Position numbers and translations under genes: made by a program | Part shown: positions 1 through 9,991 of the stretch, piece by piece | Position numbering within the stretch: the first letter of the stretch is position 1 | Layout of the letters: every line of letters starts with the position of its first letter | Notes under the pieces: model-generated | Told to the model about the DNA's origin: nothing | Databases searched by the model: none | What the model saw: only the letters and a program-made list of their open reading frames with translations | Assembly (NCBI GenBank): GCA_022841465.1 | Contig: JALHRL010000002.1 | Location: forward strand, 124,001 to 188,000 | Source: Bacteroidia bacterium | GTDB taxonomy: Bacteria; Bacteroidota; Bacteroidia; B-17B0; Aurantibacillaceae | DNA length: 64,000 bases | Direction of reading: 5' to 3'

Positions 1-230
1 GCTGCTACAATTCCTTCTAACGTTTCTTTTTCAAAATTTGCTTGCCCTTTAACTGTAGCAACAATATTGGGAATTAAATCCAATCGTCGCTGATACTGAC
101 TTTCTACCTGCTTCCATTGTGCTTTAACTCCTTCGTTTAAATCAACAAACTTGTTACGTTTATTGCATCCGTACATTAAAAAAAATGCCACAAATAATCC
201 AATGGCTCCTAAAGTTATTGCTCTTTTCAT
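1..230 (-). CDS. lemA: LemA family protein, N-terminal part (cut by window edge)
   Basis: Reading from the ATG at 230 gives 76 complete codons before the window ends, so only the N-terminus is present. It begins with a short hydrophobic signal/anchor (about residues 4-21, ending in GC, a possible lipid-anchored Cys). The LemA signature follows: VEsQYQRRLDLIPNIV, then VKGQA and EKETLEGIV. LemA proteins are membrane-anchored, largely helical proteins of about 190 residues; their biochemical role is not settled. The gene lies downstream of the two SpoIIE phosphatase genes on the same strand, about 100 nt away, and the gap holds a perfect palindrome (276-289). Family assignment is firm. Completeness cannot be judged here. 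Confidence 0.9.
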   Translation of the reverse strand, partial: MKRAITLGAIGLFVAFFLMYGCNKRNKFVDLNEGVKAQWKQVESQYQRRLDLIPNIVATVKGQANFEKETLEGIVA

Positions 231-275
231 TTTTTAAATTTTTATAAAGGTAATTAAAATTGTAATAGCGAGAAT

Positions 276-289
276 TTAACAATTGTTAA
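276..289. promoter_or_regulatory. Perfect 14-bp palindrome upstream of lemA
   Basis: TTAACAATTGTTAA is fully self-complementary and sits 46-59 nt upstream of the lemA start in a 100-nt gap. It could be a regulator binding site or a weak hairpin. In AT-rich DNA a palindrome this long is uncommon but not decisive, and no -7 box was recognised beside it. Confidence 0.3.
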
Positions 290-330
290 GCGGTTATAAA
301 TTGACAAGAATGGCTAAAGCGGCATTGGAA

Positions 331-2277
331 TTAGGCCACCTTTAAGCCAATCACGCAAACATCATCTACTTGTTCTAAATTTCCTTTCCAGGAATCAAAA
401 TTTTCTCCCAAGGCAATGGTTTGATTTTCGAAAGTAGTGCCCGAAATGTTTAATAAAAATTCATGCAGTTTTTTATACATTAATTTTTTTCCTTTAGGCC
501 CTCCAAATTGATCTGCATAACCATCTGTAAATAAATATAAAGTATCTGCTTTATCCAATTTTATAGAGTGTAGCGTAAAATCTTCTTTACGTTCTCCGTA
601 ACCAACCGGCATTCTATCTCCACTTAATTCTATTAACTGATTTTCTCTAATTAATACCGGGCGATTATTTGCTGCCGAATATGTAATTTCCTTAGTGTCT
701 TTATTTAAACAAAGTAATATTCCATCAAAGCCGTCTTTTTGCCCCTCTTTACTAATGTTGTCAATTAATTTTTGACGAACATAATTAAACACCTCGTTTG
801 GCTTTAAAATATTTTTTTCACCAATTGCTTCATTTAAAAATGATATGCTTAACAAACTCATAAATGCGCCGGGCACGCCATGTCCGGTGCTATCGCAAAC
901 TGCTAAATAAAATAAATTATTTTTTTGTGTAGCCCAATAAAAATCTCCTGAAACAATGTCTTTTGGTTTAAAGTAGATAAAATTATTTGAAATGTTTTCA
1001 CTAATAAATTCTTTATGTGCTAAAATAGTAGTTTGAATACGCTTTGCATACATAATACTATCTAAAATTTCTTTTCGGCTTTGTTCTACTAATTCTTTTT
1101 GTTGCTGCAAAATGATGTTCATTCTCTTTTGCTTCTTTAGATTTTTAAATGAAATATAAGAGAAAACGAAAACAAGTAATAAAATACCTGCAATAAAATA
1201 AAACATAATGCGTTGTGTTTGCAACGATTTTTTTGCAATTTCTTTATCTTGTACTAATAATTTATTCTCTTTTTCTTTAGATTCTGTATCATACTTTGTT
1301 TGCAACTCGTACAATTTATTTCGGCTATCGCCATTATATAATGAGTCTTTTAAATTATTGTACTTTTTATAATAGGCTAAGGCTTGTTCTGCATTTCCTT
1401 TCTTTTCAAACAGCTTAAATATTTGAAGACAAATTGCTTTTTGATTATCCACAGCTTTATCTTCTTCGGCAATTTGAAGCGAACGGAAATAATAATTTAA
1501 AGCAGAATTCAATTTGTCTTTACTAAAATCAATGTTTCCTAAAATTTGATTGATTAAACAAATACCATAACGATTATTAAACCGTTCCATTAGTGGTAAG
1601 GATTTGCGTGCGTAAAAACTGGCCGAATCTAAATTACCGCTTAGGTTATATGTTTCAGCCATGTTCGCATAAACATACGCCGAAAAATTATCTTTATTTG
1701 CATTTTCAAAAACGCCTCTGGAGTAATGAAGTTCGTGCACAGACTCGCTGTATTTCTCCATTTTATTATAAACGCTGCTTAGACCAACGGCTGCTGTTGC
1801 CTTAGCTAGCTTACTATTTGCTTTTTCGGCCTGTTCGCTTGAAAGTGTATAAAATTCTAAGGCTTTTTCAAATTTTTCAAGCCCTAAATAAGTATTGCCA
1901 ATTGAATTGCTAACGGTAGATGCCTTTTTGTAATCTTTTAGCTGATCATAAATTCTTGCAGAAACTAAAAACGATTCTAAAGCTATTTCATAAAATCCTC
2001 GTGCATTATTAAACTCGCCTAAACTTTGATGTGCCATTGCTTCACCTCTGCGAAAATTTATTTTTTTGGCCCAGTCTAAACTTTTCTTACCGCACTCTTC
2101 TGCTTTATTTGGATCTGTTTCTTGGTAATATTTTGCTAATTCGTAATAGTAATAATTCTTTATTGTATCAACGGAAGATTTATTAACAAGATTAATTAAG
2201 GAGTCAGCAAAATTATCTTTTTGCGAAAAAGAGCTAAGCGATAAACAAATGATTAAAAGCGAAAATATTTGTTTCAT
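331..2277 (-). CDS. TPR-containing SpoIIE (PP2C-type) serine phosphatase, membrane-bound
   Basis: 648 aa. Residues 1-19 form a signal peptide ending SFSQ. TPR-like helical repeats fill about 25-320, then a helical stretch, one membrane segment near 355-377, a coiled coil (about 380-410) and a SpoIIE phosphatase domain (about 430-648). The TPR part should therefore be periplasmic and the phosphatase cytoplasmic. Metal-binding motifs are visible: VSGDFYWA, CDSTGHGVPGAF, KDGFDG, FTDGYADQFGG and QVDDVCVIGL. SpoIIE-type enzymes dephosphorylate Ser/Thr on anti-sigma-antagonist or SiaC-like proteins. The gene follows the ten-GAF phosphatase gene by only 9 nt on the same strand, and the two catalytic domains are closely alike, so co-transcription and a shared target are likely. 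The substrate is unknown. Confidence 0.9.
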   Translation of the reverse strand: MKQIFSLLIICLSLSSFSQKDNFADSLINLVNKSSVDTIKNYYYYELAKYYQETDPNKAEECGKKSLDWAKKINFRRGEAMAHQSLGEFNNARGFYEIALESFLVSARIYDQLKDYKKASTVSNSIGNTYLGLEKFEKALEFYTLSSEQAEKANSKLAKATAAVGLSSVYNKMEKYSESVHELHYSRGVFENANKDNFSAYVYANMAETYNLSGNLDSASFYARKSLPLMERFNNRYGICLINQILGNIDFSKDKLNSALNYYFRSLQIAEEDKAVDNQKAICLQIFKLFEKKGNAEQALAYYKKYNNLKDSLYNGDSRNKLYELQTKYDTESKEKENKLLVQDKEIAKKSLQTQRIMFYFIAGILLLVFVFSYISFKNLKKQKRMNIILQQQKELVEQSRKEILDSIMYAKRIQTTILAHKEFISENISNNFIYFKPKDIVSGDFYWATQKNNLFYLAVCDSTGHGVPGAFMSLLSISFLNEAIGEKNILKPNEVFNYVRQKLIDNISKEGQKDGFDGILLCLNKDTKEITYSAANNRPVLIRENQLIELSGDRMPVGYGERKEDFTLHSIKLDKADTLYLFTDGYADQFGGPKGKKLMYKKLHEFLLNISGTTFENQTIALGENFDSWKGNLEQVDDVCVIGLKVA

Positions 2278-2286
2278 TTTTAAAGT

Positions 2287-5200
2287 TTAAAACTTCAGTC
2301 CAATAACACAAACGTCATCAATTTGCTCTAAATTCCCTTTCCACTCATCAAATTTTTGTGTTAAAATTTCTGATTGCTTTAACAAAGATAACTTACTAAT
2401 TGAATAAATCAACTCGTTAAGTTTTTTGTACATGAATTTTTTTCCTTTTGGTCCGCCAAACTGATCGGCGTAGCCATCTGTAAATAAATATAACTGATCG
2501 CCTTTATTTAATTTTACTGTATTTAATGTAAAATCTTGCTGACGTTCGCCATAACCAACCGGCATCCTGTCTGATGATAATTCTACTACACCTTCATTTG
2601 AAATTAATAATGGCGGATTATAGGCTGCTGAATAGTTTACCTCGCCGGTTGTTTTATTAATACAAAGTAGTGTTCCGTCAAAACCATCTTTTTGGCCTTC
2701 TTTACTTATATTTTTTATTAATTTGCTTCTAACGTAGTTAAATACTTCGTTTGGTGCGGTAATGTTTTTTTCGTTAATAGCTTCATTTAAAAACGACATG
2801 TTTAATAAACTCATAAATGCGCCGGGAACGCCATGTCCGGTACTATCGCAAACAGCTAAATATACCAACTCATGTGTTTCTGATTTAACCGAAGTAAACT
2901 TTTGAGTTGCCCAATAAAAATCTCCGCTTACAATATCTTTTGGTTTAAATAAAACAAAACTTTCTTTAAAGGTTTCATTAAATAAATTGGTTTCCGACAT
3001 TAATGCTAATTGAATTTTTTTAGCGTACTGAATACTATCTGTTATATCCTTATTTTTTTCCTCAATAATTGCTTTTTGTTTAAACACTTCATTTGTTCTT
3101 TCTTTTACTTTTTCTTCCAGGTTTTCGTAAAGTGCTGCATTATCGATAGCAATTGCAACCGAGTTCGCTAAATTTCGCAAAATATTTAATTGATACTCTG
3201 AATAAGCATTTTTAGAAAAACTTTGCACAGTTATTACGCCAATTTTTACATCTTTAGAAAAGAGCGGCATATAAATTATGGAAAGAGGAATATCTCCGGC
3301 TACGGGTGCTTTTATATTTTTTATGTACTTATTATACTCGGTATGTAAATCATTAATTAATATTTCTTTCTCGTTTTCAAACGACCAAACAGCAAACCTG
3401 TCTTTGTCTTTCAAGAAAAATTCGAAGTAAGGCATTTTAACCGATCGCTCTATAAATCCTGGGAACTGCAGGCTTTGAGTTTTTTCGTTAAATAATCCTA
3501 TACCAAAGGATTCGGCACTCATTAAATTATTAATATGTTCGTAAGCCATTGAAACAATTGTTTCAACAGAAAGCGACGAAGTAATAACTTTTGAAATTTG
3601 AGCAATTAATTTGGTGTCGTTAAAGTTTTTCTCGAGTTGTTCTTTCTGTTGCGTTACTTCTTTTGTTCTTTCAATAACTCTTTGTTCCATTGTTTCATAA
3701 AGCGAAGCGTTATCAATCGCTATTGCTACATATACCGCTAAATTCTTTAAAATTTGTACATGGTAATCGGTATAGCTATTACGTTTAAAACTTTGCACAG
3801 TTATAACACCCAGCTTTTTATCTTTTAAAACAAGAGGTAAATAAATAATGGATTCAACATTTTGCCCCATTAAAGGTGGTACGTAATTAGAAATATAATG
3901 TTTTATTTCTCTAAGAAAATTATTGATTACTATTTCTCTATTTTGATAGAAACAAACATTGGTTAAACGGTTTACATCTTGTTTTTCATAAACAATATTT
4001 TCAAACTTTTCTGATCCCTCTATATAAGATGGATAAACAATTTGATCTGTTTGGGAATTAAACACACCTATACCAAATCCGGTTGCATCCATTAGATTAT
4101 TAACGTTAGAATAAACTTTGTCAATAATTTCAGAAATAGACAACGTTGATGTGATGGCTTTACCAATTTCACTTAACAATCTGGTGCTTTCATTGGCTCT
4201 CTCAATTTCTTCTTTTTGTCTTACCACTTCTTTAGTACGCTCATTTACCTTTTCTTCTAAATTTTGGTAAAGTGCGGCGTTATCTAATGCAATACCTACT
4301 GAAACTGCCAAGTTTTTAAGTATGTTGTATTGATAATCGCTGTAAGCATTTTTTTCAAAACTTTGAACGGTAATTACCCCTATTGCTTTTTCTTTAGAAT
4401 AAATTGGGAGATATAATATAGAGGTAGAGTCCTTACCGGATATAGGCGCTTGAATTCCTTTTATGTAGTTAACATATTCAATTGTATAATCGTTAATTAC
4501 AATGTCTTTTTCGCCGGTAAAACATTGGGCTGCCAATCTGTTAGGGTCATCTGCACGATATGCAAAATCTTCCATTATTTGATTGTTTTCTACAAAACCT
4601 TTAAACTCTAGGTTGCCACTTTTTTGATCGTACAAGCCAATACCAAAACAAGTAGCATCCATTAATTTATTTACATTTTGATAAACCTTAGAAATAATTG
4701 TTTCTACCGAAAGAGAAGAACTAATGTCTTCTGCAATTTGGCCAAGCAATCGCGTATTTTCGTAAGCAATTCTAATTTCCTCTGTTCTTTCTTCAACACG
4801 CTCTTCTAAATTCTGATATAAACTTGCATTGTCAATTGCACTTGCCATATACACGGCCAAGTTTCTCAAAATATTTAAATGATACTCTTTATATGCATTG
4901 GTATTAAAACTTTGAACAGAAAGCACACCAATATTTCTCCCTTTTAATGAAAGGGGAATGTAAATTACAGACTGAGGATTTTCTCCGGCAACGGGTTTAT
5001 AATTTGCATCTTTTACGTATTTGGGAAATTCTGTTAACCAATCGTTAATCACAAACTCTTTGTTTTCTTTAAAACAAATGGTGGCCACTCTTTCTTTATC
5101 TAAGGAATAAGAAAAGGGCGGTAGTTTATTTCCCTTCTCAATAATGCAGGGGTGATACAAGTCGTTTTCTGCTTCGCGGTAAACACCAATTCCAAAAGCA

Positions 5201-8200
5201 GCAGCATCCATCAATTTGTTTACGTGATCGTAAACCTTTGTAATAATCCCTTCTATTGATAAAGTGCTTGATATTTCTTTTCCTATTTCACTTAATAAAC
5301 GCGTATTTTCATACGTGCGTTCAACTTCTTCTTTTTGCTTTACAACTTCTAAAGTTCTTTCTTTTACTTTCTCTTCTAAATTTTCGTAAAGCGCAGCATT
5401 ATCTAATGCAATACCTATAGAAAGTGCTAAGTTTTTTAAAATATTTACATGGTAATCTGTATACGCGTTTTTATCAAGTGCTTGTACCGATATTACTCCA
5501 ATGGTTTCGTTTTTTGAGAACAAGGGTAAATATAAAACCGACATGTTATCATTTCCCTGAACGGGTTTACGTTCAAGTTTAATATACTTTGAATGTTCCG
5601 TTACAAAATCATTAATTACAATTTCTGTATTGTTTTTAAAACAAATGGATGCCAATCTGTTTTGGTCTTTAGTATCAATCGTAAAATAGGGCAATACTTG
5701 TAAATTCTCCATAAAGCCCGAAAACTCAAGATGATCCGTTTTTGTGTTAAAGATTCCTATTCCGAAAGAATCGGCTTTCATTAACTGGTGTATGTTTTTA
5801 TATACGGAAGAAATAATGGTTTCAACGGATAAAGATGAACTTAGTTCTTTAGAAATCTCTCCAATTAATCGGGTATCATCGTAATTTTTTTCTATTTCTT
5901 CTGTTCGCTCACGAACTCTATCTTCCAAATTAGTGTACAACGAAGCGTTATCTATGGCTATTGCAACGTAAACTGCTAAACTCTTTACAATTTGCAAATG
6001 ATATTCTTTATAAGAATTTTGCTTAAAACTTTGTACAGTAATTACTCCAATTTTTTTGTTGTTATGAGTAATGGGCACATAAATAATCGACTCCGGGTTA
6101 TCTCCTTCTTTGGCTTGATAATCTTGTACCTTGTTACTTTTTACAAACTCTTCGCTAAAATTATTAATGATGTAATCATTTTGAGTGGTATAGCACCAAA
6201 CAGCAGGACGATCAACATCTTTTAAACTATAACTGTAAGGCATTAAGTTTTTCTTCCTTTCAATTGTTGCAGGAAAAACTATTTCATTCGATTTTTCGCG
6301 ATACACTCCAATACCAAAACAGGTTGCATCCATTAAGGTATTTATATTACCATAAACTTTATTAATAATTTCATTGATTGAAAAAGTTGCTGAGATATCT
6401 TTGCCTATTTGACTTAAAACTTTTGTATTCTCATACGTTTTTTCAATCTCTTCTTTTTGAAGTACCACTTCTGCCGTACGCTCCTTCACTTTTTCTTCCA
6501 TGGTTTCGTATAGCGCAGCATTATCAAAGGCAATTGCAGTATAAGTTGCTAAATTTTTAAGGATGTCAACATGATAATCAGTATATGCATTTTTACGGAA
6601 TGATTGTACAGTGATAGCTCCTAAAACACGATCTCCCAACGCAATTGGCACCATAACGGCCGATTGTGGTGTATCACCACCTACCAGTGTTGCTTCGGTT
6701 AAATACTTTTTGTAATCAACCATAAAGTCGTGTAAAATAAGTTCTTTTCTATTTTTAATTACCCATGCTGAAAAATTACGTTTAGGATCTGCCGGTAACG
6801 ATTTTCCCTGATGGTCGCGCTTCAGTTTTTCTATTTCATATTTATACTCAATGGTATCTGTGTTTTCATTATAAACTCTAACACCAAAGGATTCAGCATC
6901 CATTAACTTATAAATATATTTATGAAGGCGTTCAAATACATCTTCAAAATTTAGAGTTGAAGTAATATGTTGGCCTATTTCACTTAATAAACGATTATTT
7001 TGGTAAGCTGTATCAATTTCCTTTGTTCTTTCCTTTACACGCTCTTCCATGCCGGTATACAAACCTGCATTATCAATGGCAATAGCAATATAAACAGCTA
7101 AACTTCGAAGCATTTCTACCTCGTAAGATTTATAAGCATTCTTTTTAAAACTTTGTACGGTAATTACTCCTAAAACTTTTTCTTTTAATTTTAAGGGCAG
7201 GTATATAATAGATTCAACCACTTTGCCCTGTAAAGGTGCCTGCACATAACCAACATACTGCTCTATTTCGTTTTTGAAATCATTAATAATGATGTCTTGT
7301 TTACGAGTATAACATATACTCGCAAGCTTATCGGGTTCGTTAATTTCATAACTTACCGTATCATATCTTTCATCCCCTTCTATGTATAATGGAAATTCAA
7401 TTTTTTTTGTTTCAGTATTCACAACTCCAATACCAAAACCTGAAGCATCCATTAAATTGTTTACACTTGAATAAACATTGTTTACAATATCTTTTACCGA
7501 AAGTAAAGATGTAATTTCGTTTCCAATTTCACTTAATAATTTTGTGTTTTGATAGGTTTTTTCAACTTCTTCTTTTTGTTTAACAACTTCCAAAGTTCTT
7601 TTCTGAACTTTTTCTTCCAATAATTCAAATAGATTGGCGTTTTCTAAAGCAATTGCGGTATAAGTGGCTAGTGTTTTTAAAATATCGAGGTGATAATCTG
7701 TATACGCATTCTTCTCAAAACTTTGTACAGTTATACAACCCAAAACTCTATCATTAATTAATATGGGACTAAAAATAAGCGAGTGCGGCATATCGCCGGT
7801 AACTACAATTATTTTATTGGTGTACTTTTTATACTCTTTTTCATTATCATTTATAAAAATCTCTTTTTTATTGGTAACACACCAAACAGAGTAATTGTCT
7901 TTGTCCTCCATCGAAACCTCTATGGGTGCATTTCTTACTCCTTTTTCTATTCCGTATTTATATTCAATTACATTACGTTCACGGTCGAATAATCGTACAC
8001 CAAAAAATCCGGCATCCATTAATCCGGACACATAGGTATTCAGCTTAGAAAATATTTCTTCAAAATTAATGGCAGAAGTAATTTGTTGGCCTAGTTCGCT
8101 TAATAATTTATTATTTTGATAGGCTTTTTCTATTTCCTCTTTTCGTGAAACAACTTCTGCTGTACGCGATTCTATAATTTTTTCTTGCTCTAAATACAAC

Positions 8201-9780
8201 TTTGCATTATCTAGTGCAATAGCTGTGTAAGAGGCAAGGTTTCTAAGAATATTTACATGATAATTATTGTAAGCATTTTTAGAAAAACTTTGCACAGTAA
8301 TTACCCCTACTGTTACTTCTTTTACCACCAAAGGAAGATAAACAACAGATAGAGCAATTTTTCCGAATGTTGGCACTAGTTTTTTAGAAACATACTTTTT
8401 TATGTCTTCATCAACATCATTCATTACAATTTCGGTTGCATTAGAAAAACAGATGGTTGCAAGTTTTTCCTTATCACTTAAATCATATGTAATGTTGTTA
8501 AACTTTTCTCCTCCCTCAATAAATAAAGGGAATACAATTTGGTTGTTTTCACCATTATATAAGCCCACACCAAAACCGGCAGCATCCATTAATTTATTTA
8601 CGCTATCATAAACCGTTTCTGCAATTGCGCTTACATTTAATTGCGAAATAATTTTCTGGCCAATTTCTCCAAGTAATACTAAATTTTCAGAATAATTCTC
8701 AAGCTCTTTTGCTCTTTGTTCTAAAGTTACTTTTTCGTTTTGGGATTGCAACATTTTGTGCTGCATTTCAACACTTCTAACTACCTGAGCCGTTGTTTCT
8801 GTTATTACCTCATCGCGTGTTGCAGAAAACTTTTTGTAATATTCAATTGCCTTTTTATAATCGCCAAGCTTTTCGTAAACAACCGCTAATTTTTCACTGG
8901 CCTTAAAAACACCTTCTTTTGAATTAATAACTTCAGCCAGTTCACTTGATTGATGAAGCAATTGAATACTTTCTTCCAACTCTCCTTTATCAATTAAAAA
9001 AACTCCTTTGTTTAAAAGTGAAATTACTTCGCCGGCCTTAAAACCAATTTCACGTCGTAATTCTAAACTCTTGTCAAAATATTGTATTGCTTCTTTCTCC
9101 TTTTTTAATGCTGCGTATGTTCTACCTAATCCGTCCAATGCAAAAGCCTCTACTTGTTTGTTTCCAAGCTCGGCCGACATAGCTGCGCATTTAAGATAAT
9201 ATTCCAAGGCCTCTTTATAATTCCCTAAATTGTAATGCGCTTCCCCTATTCCATCTAATACTTTTATGTAAATATCTTTGTTGTTGTGTTTCACACACAA
9301 ATTCTGGCTTTCTAAAAGCACTTCTAAGGCTTTGTGATTTTCCTGTATCCCGTAATACACAGTACCCAAGCCGTTTAATCCATCGGCCATTCCCAACTCA
9401 TCGCCAATTTCCTTGCTTATATTGTAGCAATTATTGTAAAATTTAATTGCTGAATCGTAATCGGAAATATATCGGAAGTTTGCACCAACCGAATAATTCG
9501 TTTCAGCTTCATTTTTTTTATCTCCCAATTCAGAAAATAAAGAAATTGCTTCTAAACTATATTTAAGTGCATCTTGGTTTTTTGAAATCCACACATTGGC
9601 AGCACCCAAGGTTTTTAGTGCATGCGCTTTTCCAATTTTATAATTGACTCTTTCAGATAATAATAAAGCTTTTTCACTTAACTCAATTGCTTTAACAGGG
9701 TCTTTTCTATTAAGCAACCAAGCATCGCTATTTAGCAGATTAATTTCTTGAACCTGTATATTGTCAATTACATTTTGCAT
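2287..9780 (-). CDS. Giant cytoplasmic TPR - 10x GAF - SpoIIE phosphatase
   Basis: 2497 aa with no signal peptide or membrane segment. Residues about 1-335 are TPR repeats, followed by a coiled coil to about 365. Ten GAF domains follow, each with an LM(D/K/S)A motif whose Met falls at residues 398, 588, 777, 960, 1150, 1334, 1524, 1707, 1897 and 2087. Most end in a version of GVITVQSF, then a YxxYH segment and an AIAxDNAxLY helix leading into a signalling helix (ERTxEV). The C-terminal SpoIIE domain (about 2240-2497) keeps VSGDFYWA, CDSTGHGVPG, KDGFDG, FTDGYADQFGG and QIDDVCVIGL, so it should be active. GAF domains usually bind small ligands or dimerise; the ligand here is unknown. Repeat subtypes and linker lengths alternate. 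The gene lies 9 nt upstream of a second SpoIIE gene. The architecture is unusually large; the family call is secure, the role is inferred. Confidence 0.93.
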   Translation of the reverse strand: MQNVIDNIQVQEINLLNSDAWLLNRKDPVKAIELSEKALLLSERVNYKIGKAHALKTLGAANVWISKNQDALKYSLEAISLFSELGDKKNEAETNYSVGANFRYISDYDSAIKFYNNCYNISKEIGDELGMADGLNGLGTVYYGIQENHKALEVLLESQNLCVKHNNKDIYIKVLDGIGEAHYNLGNYKEALEYYLKCAAMSAELGNKQVEAFALDGLGRTYAALKKEKEAIQYFDKSLELRREIGFKAGEVISLLNKGVFLIDKGELEESIQLLHQSSELAEVINSKEGVFKASEKLAVVYEKLGDYKKAIEYYKKFSATRDEVITETTAQVVRSVEMQHKMLQSQNEKVTLEQRAKELENYSENLVLLGEIGQKIISQLNVSAIAETVYDSVNKLMDAAGFGVGLYNGENNQIVFPLFIEGGEKFNNITYDLSDKEKLATICFSNATEIVMNDVDEDIKKYVSKKLVPTFGKIALSVVYLPLVVKEVTVGVITVQSFSKNAYNNYHVNILRNLASYTAIALDNAKLYLEQEKIIESRTAEVVSRKEEIEKAYQNNKLLSELGQQITSAINFEEIFSKLNTYVSGLMDAGFFGVRLFDRERNVIEYKYGIEKGVRNAPIEVSMEDKDNYSVWCVTNKKEIFINDNEKEYKKYTNKIIVVTGDMPHSLIFSPILINDRVLGCITVQSFEKNAYTDYHLDILKTLATYTAIALENANLFELLEEKVQKRTLEVVKQKEEVEKTYQNTKLLSEIGNEITSLLSVKDIVNNVYSSVNNLMDASGFGIGVVNTETKKIEFPLYIEGDERYDTVSYEINEPDKLASICYTRKQDIIINDFKNEIEQYVGYVQAPLQGKVVESIIYLPLKLKEKVLGVITVQSFKKNAYKSYEVEMLRSLAVYIAIAIDNAGLYTGMEERVKERTKEIDTAYQNNRLLSEIGQHITSTLNFEDVFERLHKYIYKLMDAESFGVRVYNENTDTIEYKYEIEKLKRDHQGKSLPADPKRNFSAWVIKNRKELILHDFMVDYKKYLTEATLVGGDTPQSAVMVPIALGDRVLGAITVQSFRKNAYTDYHVDILKNLATYTAIAFDNAALYETMEEKVKERTAEVVLQKEEIEKTYENTKVLSQIGKDISATFSINEIINKVYGNINTLMDATCFGIGVYREKSNEIVFPATIERKKNLMPYSYSLKDVDRPAVWCYTTQNDYIINNFSEEFVKSNKVQDYQAKEGDNPESIIYVPITHNNKKIGVITVQSFKQNSYKEYHLQIVKSLAVYVAIAIDNASLYTNLEDRVRERTEEIEKNYDDTRLIGEISKELSSSLSVETIISSVYKNIHQLMKADSFGIGIFNTKTDHLEFSGFMENLQVLPYFTIDTKDQNRLASICFKNNTEIVINDFVTEHSKYIKLERKPVQGNDNMSVLYLPLFSKNETIGVISVQALDKNAYTDYHVNILKNLALSIGIALDNAALYENLEEKVKERTLEVVKQKEEVERTYENTRLLSEIGKEISSTLSIEGIITKVYDHVNKLMDAAAFGIGVYREAENDLYHPCIIEKGNKLPPFSYSLDKERVATICFKENKEFVINDWLTEFPKYVKDANYKPVAGENPQSVIYIPLSLKGRNIGVLSVQSFNTNAYKEYHLNILRNLAVYMASAIDNASLYQNLEERVEERTEEIRIAYENTRLLGQIAEDISSSLSVETIISKVYQNVNKLMDATCFGIGLYDQKSGNLEFKGFVENNQIMEDFAYRADDPNRLAAQCFTGEKDIVINDYTIEYVNYIKGIQAPISGKDSTSILYLPIYSKEKAIGVITVQSFEKNAYSDYQYNILKNLAVSVGIALDNAALYQNLEEKVNERTKEVVRQKEEIERANESTRLLSEIGKAITSTLSISEIIDKVYSNVNNLMDATGFGIGVFNSQTDQIVYPSYIEGSEKFENIVYEKQDVNRLTNVCFYQNREIVINNFLREIKHYISNYVPPLMGQNVESIIYLPLVLKDKKLGVITVQSFKRNSYTDYHVQILKNLAVYVAIAIDNASLYETMEQRVIERTKEVTQQKEQLEKNFNDTKLIAQISKVITSSLSVETIVSMAYEHINNLMSAESFGIGLFNEKTQSLQFPGFIERSVKMPYFEFFLKDKDRFAVWSFENEKEILINDLHTEYNKYIKNIKAPVAGDIPLSIIYMPLFSKDVKIGVITVQSFSKNAYSEYQLNILRNLANSVAIAIDNAALYENLEEKVKERTNEVFKQKAIIEEKNKDITDSIQYAKKIQLALMSETNLFNETFKESFVLFKPKDIVSGDFYWATQKFTSVKSETHELVYLAVCDSTGHGVPGAFMSLLNMSFLNEAINEKNITAPNEVFNYVRSKLIKNISKEGQKDGFDGTLLCINKTTGEVNYSAAYNPPLLISNEGVVELSSDRMPVGYGERQQDFTLNTVKLNKGDQLYLFTDGYADQFGGPKGKKFMYKKLNELIYSISKLSLLKQSEILTQKFDEWKGNLEQIDDVCVIGLKF
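3090..8690 (-). repeat. Ten in-frame GAF-linker repeats of about 550 or 570 bp
   Basis: The coding sequence is a tandem array. Distances between equivalent Met codons are 190, 189, 183, 190, 184, 190, 183, 190 and 190 codons. The shorter steps coincide with linkers that lack seven residues between ERTxEI and the next xAYxN. By sequence the units fall into subtypes in the order A B A B C D C D A D, which suggests duplication of pairs. The repeats are diverged, so present-day slippage is less likely than old duplication. Confidence 0.85.
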
Positions 9781-9991
9781 TCAACTTAACAAGGTAAGAA
9801 AAATTTTATTGGAATTGAAATGTCAAATACAGTGTAATTATTTGATAATCTGCGCTTTACAATGCTTGTTTTTTAAATTTACGTTTTAACGGGTTATAAC
9901 ATTGTTTAAATGCTAAACGGAATTAGAATAAAATAAAAAAACTCTGCAGTAAATTAAATTACAAACAGAAATTTTTAATATAAAAACAATG
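9781..9991. other. Non-coding gap upstream of the ten-GAF phosphatase gene
   Basis: About 210 nt of AT-rich DNA between the 44-aa ORF and the giant phosphatase start. It should hold the promoter of the phosphatase pair, but I could not find a TAnnTTTG box with a correctly spaced upstream TTTG. No hairpin with a T-run was seen after the 44-aa ORF. Confidence 0.4.
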
